A stretch of DNA of 6,129 bases from Phycisphaerae bacterium (GTDB lineage: Bacteria; Planctomycetota; Phycisphaerae; SM23-33). Location: the NCBI GenBank assembly GCA_022866005.1, contig JALHTV010000257.1, positions 1 through 6,129 on the forward strand, written 5' to 3'. Below are positions 4,975-6,129 of the stretch, in pieces (the first letter of the stretch is position 1; the number at the start of each line of letters is the position of its first letter). The position numbers were made by a program, and so were the translations under genes. The notes beneath the pieces are model-generated. The model did not search any database and was not told the origin of the DNA. It worked only from the letters and a program-made list of their open reading frames with translations.

Positions 4975-6107
4975 GTCTGCCTGAGACACAGCGCCCCACC
5001 CGTAGACCTTGGCGCGACCGGCTGCACTTGCAGGGTCCTGCGCTGGTGCTCGTGCCGGTGGCGGCCGTGGTGGCGGGCCTGGTGATCACGACGATCGTGG
5101 TAGTGACGCGGCCCAAGAAGGTGCCGGCGGTGGATGTTCCGCCGGTGCCGGTGGAGGTGTTGACCATCACGCCCCTGGAGACCCTGGCGGACACCTTCGA
5201 CTCCCCGGCCGTGGTGGAGCCGCAGCGGGTGGTGAACGTCTCGGCGGAGGTGGCGGCCCGCGTGGAGCGGATCGACGTCAAAGAGGGCCAGGTCGTCGAA
5301 GCCGGGCAGGCGATGGTCGCTCTGAACACGGATCTTCTCTCGGCCGCATACCGCCGGGCCGCGGCTGCCGCCGAGTACGATGCGAGGGACCTGGAGCGGA
5401 TGGTGGGGCTGCGTCGGACCGAGGCCGTCTCGGCCAGCGAACTGGACCAGGCCCGCGCCAAGGCCGAGGCGAGCCAGGCCACCCTGAGCGAGGCCAAGGC
5501 CGAACTGGAGAGGGCGGTGATCGTCGCGCCCCTGGACGGGGTGGTGAACCGCATCCCGGTGGAGGTGGGGGAGTACGTCCAGAAGGGCACCGAGGTCGCT
5601 GAGATCGTCGCGATCGACACCGTGAAGGTGGTCGTGGACGTTCCCTCGCGCGACGTGGCGTACCTGAAGGTGGGCTCGCCGCAGCGGATCCTCCTCAACC
5701 CGGAGGGCACGGTGGTCACCGGGCAGATTACCTACGTGGGTGCCCTGGCCGACGAGGGCACGCGGACCACGCCGGTGGAGATCACGGCGGACAATCGCGA
5801 GCGGACCTTCCACAGCGGGCAGATCGTCTTGGTGCGGCTGAAGCGGCAGGACCTGGCCAATGTGATCCTGATTCCCCTCAAAGACGTCATCCCGCTGGAG
5901 AACGGCTACGAGGTTTATGTCGTCGAGGAGGGCAAAGCCCAGCCACGCATCGTGACCCTGGGCTTCTACACCGGCACGAGCGTCCGGGTCACCTCCGGCC
6001 TGAAGGCCGGCGACCGGCTTATTGTCGGCGGGGGGCAGCGGTACGTGGCTCCGGGGCAGGCGGTCAGCATCCAGGAGAAGGCCACCACCACGCCGTCCAG
6101 CCCATGA
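4971..6107 (+). CDS. RND efflux periplasmic adaptor subunit (HlyD/MFP family)
   Basis: The product is 378 residues, typical for AcrA/MexA-like adaptors that bridge an inner-membrane RND pump and an outer-membrane channel. An arginine-rich cytoplasmic start is followed by one membrane anchor at 23-46 (PALVLVPVAAVVAGLVITTIVVV). I see no lipobox. The first lipoyl half is 86-120 (VSAEVAARVERIDVKEGQVVEAGQ). A short alpha-hairpin covers about 121-181, and the second lipoyl half is 182-214 (VIVAPLDGVVNRIPVEVGEYVQKG). The beta-barrel domain is about 216-291 and the membrane-proximal domain about 297-368, with IPLKDVIPLENGYEVYVVEEG and GLKAGDRLIVGG. The hairpin is short, suggesting that the partner channel is reached by a compact adaptor. 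The start ATG overlaps the tetR stop (ATGA), and the stop at 6105-6107 overlaps the next start in the same way, so translation is probably coupled. The pump's substrate cannot be read from this sequence. Confidence 0.93.
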   Translation: MSLPETQRPTRRPWRDRLHLQGPALVLVPVAAVVAGLVITTIVVVTRPKKVPAVDVPPVPVEVLTITPLETLADTFDSPAVVEPQRVVNVSAEVAARVERIDVKEGQVVEAGQAMVALNTDLLSAAYRRAAAAAEYDARDLERMVGLRRTEAVSASELDQARAKAEASQATLSEAKAELERAVIVAPLDGVVNRIPVEVGEYVQKGTEVAEIVAIDTVKVVVDVPSRDVAYLKVGSPQRILLNPEGTVVTGQITYVGALADEGTRTTPVEITADNRERTFHSGQIVLVRLKRQDLANVILIPLKDVIPLENGYEVYVVEEGKAQPRIVTLGFYTGTSVRVTSGLKAGDRLIVGGGQRYVAPGQAVSIQEKATTTPSSP

Positions 6108-6129
6108 TCATTTCCGATATCGCCATCAA
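6104..6129 (+). CDS. Start of RND-family inner-membrane efflux permease (truncated by window edge)
   Basis: ATG 6104 overlaps the adaptor stop by four bases (ATGA) and opens a frame reading MIISDIAI before the sequence ends in a partial codon (AA, Lys or Asn). This short cytoplasmic N-terminus, ISDIAI(K/N), is typical of AcrB/MexB/MdtB-type RND permeases just before their first membrane helix. The gene order regulator-adaptor-permease is also standard. Only eight codons are visible, so the family is inferred from the start motif and context. Confidence 0.75.

Noticed and set aside
4820..5813. Two long minus-strand frames (4820-5719 and 4869-5813)
   Set aside because: Both are antisense to the adaptor gene, with low-complexity Ser/Thr/Arg or His/Arg composition and no motif.

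Overview
The window is high-GC, double-stranded bacterial DNA. It most likely comes from a planctomycete, possibly of the Phycisphaerae type. The evidence is a PEP-CTERM sorting tail on a formylglycine-enzyme-fold protein at the left edge, a Der GTPase whose second G domain has the divergent GKRNTGKST / IYASVKLSQVD sequence I associate with planctomycetes, and a transmembrane helix-turn-helix protein of a type I recall from the same group. These attributions are from memory and were not searched. I see no phage, CRISPR, insertion-sequence or RNA genes.

Layout. Bases 2-325 hold the 3' end of a surface-sorted PEP-CTERM protein. Its last 30 codons run through two inverted repeats (237-259 and 276-304), so the normal end of the gene seems to have been overwritten by a palindromic repeat. 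A sigma70-like promoter (358-385) then starts a probable three-gene envelope operon: a small single-pass membrane protein (426-875), a cytoplasmic HTH domain carried on two membrane helices (881-1690) and an OmpA-family lipoprotein (1772-2596). The operon ends at a strong hairpin (2623-2652). The ribosome-assembly GTPase gene der lies on the opposite strand (2679-4031), convergent with that operon.

The 304-base gap at 4032-4335 separates der from a divergent efflux operon. It holds a possible der promoter placed so close to the start codon that the message would be leaderless, an inverted repeat, and a TTGCGG-N17-TATAAT promoter. A perfect 18-bp palindrome, TGACTGACCGGTCAGTCA, sits at the predicted transcription start. 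This is a textbook arrangement for TetR autorepression. After a roughly 150-nt leader come tetR (4336-4974), an RND/HlyD-type periplasmic adaptor (4971-6107) and the first eight codons of the inner-membrane RND permease (6104 to the window edge). The last three genes are joined by 4-bp ATGA overlaps. The regulator would hold the operon off until a ligand, perhaps a pump substrate, releases it. The adaptor and permease would then expel that substrate with an outer-membrane channel not seen here.

No clearly new system is proven here. The best candidate for undescribed biology is the 426-2596 operon, which puts a DNA-binding-type domain on the inner membrane beside a peptidoglycan-binding lipoprotein.
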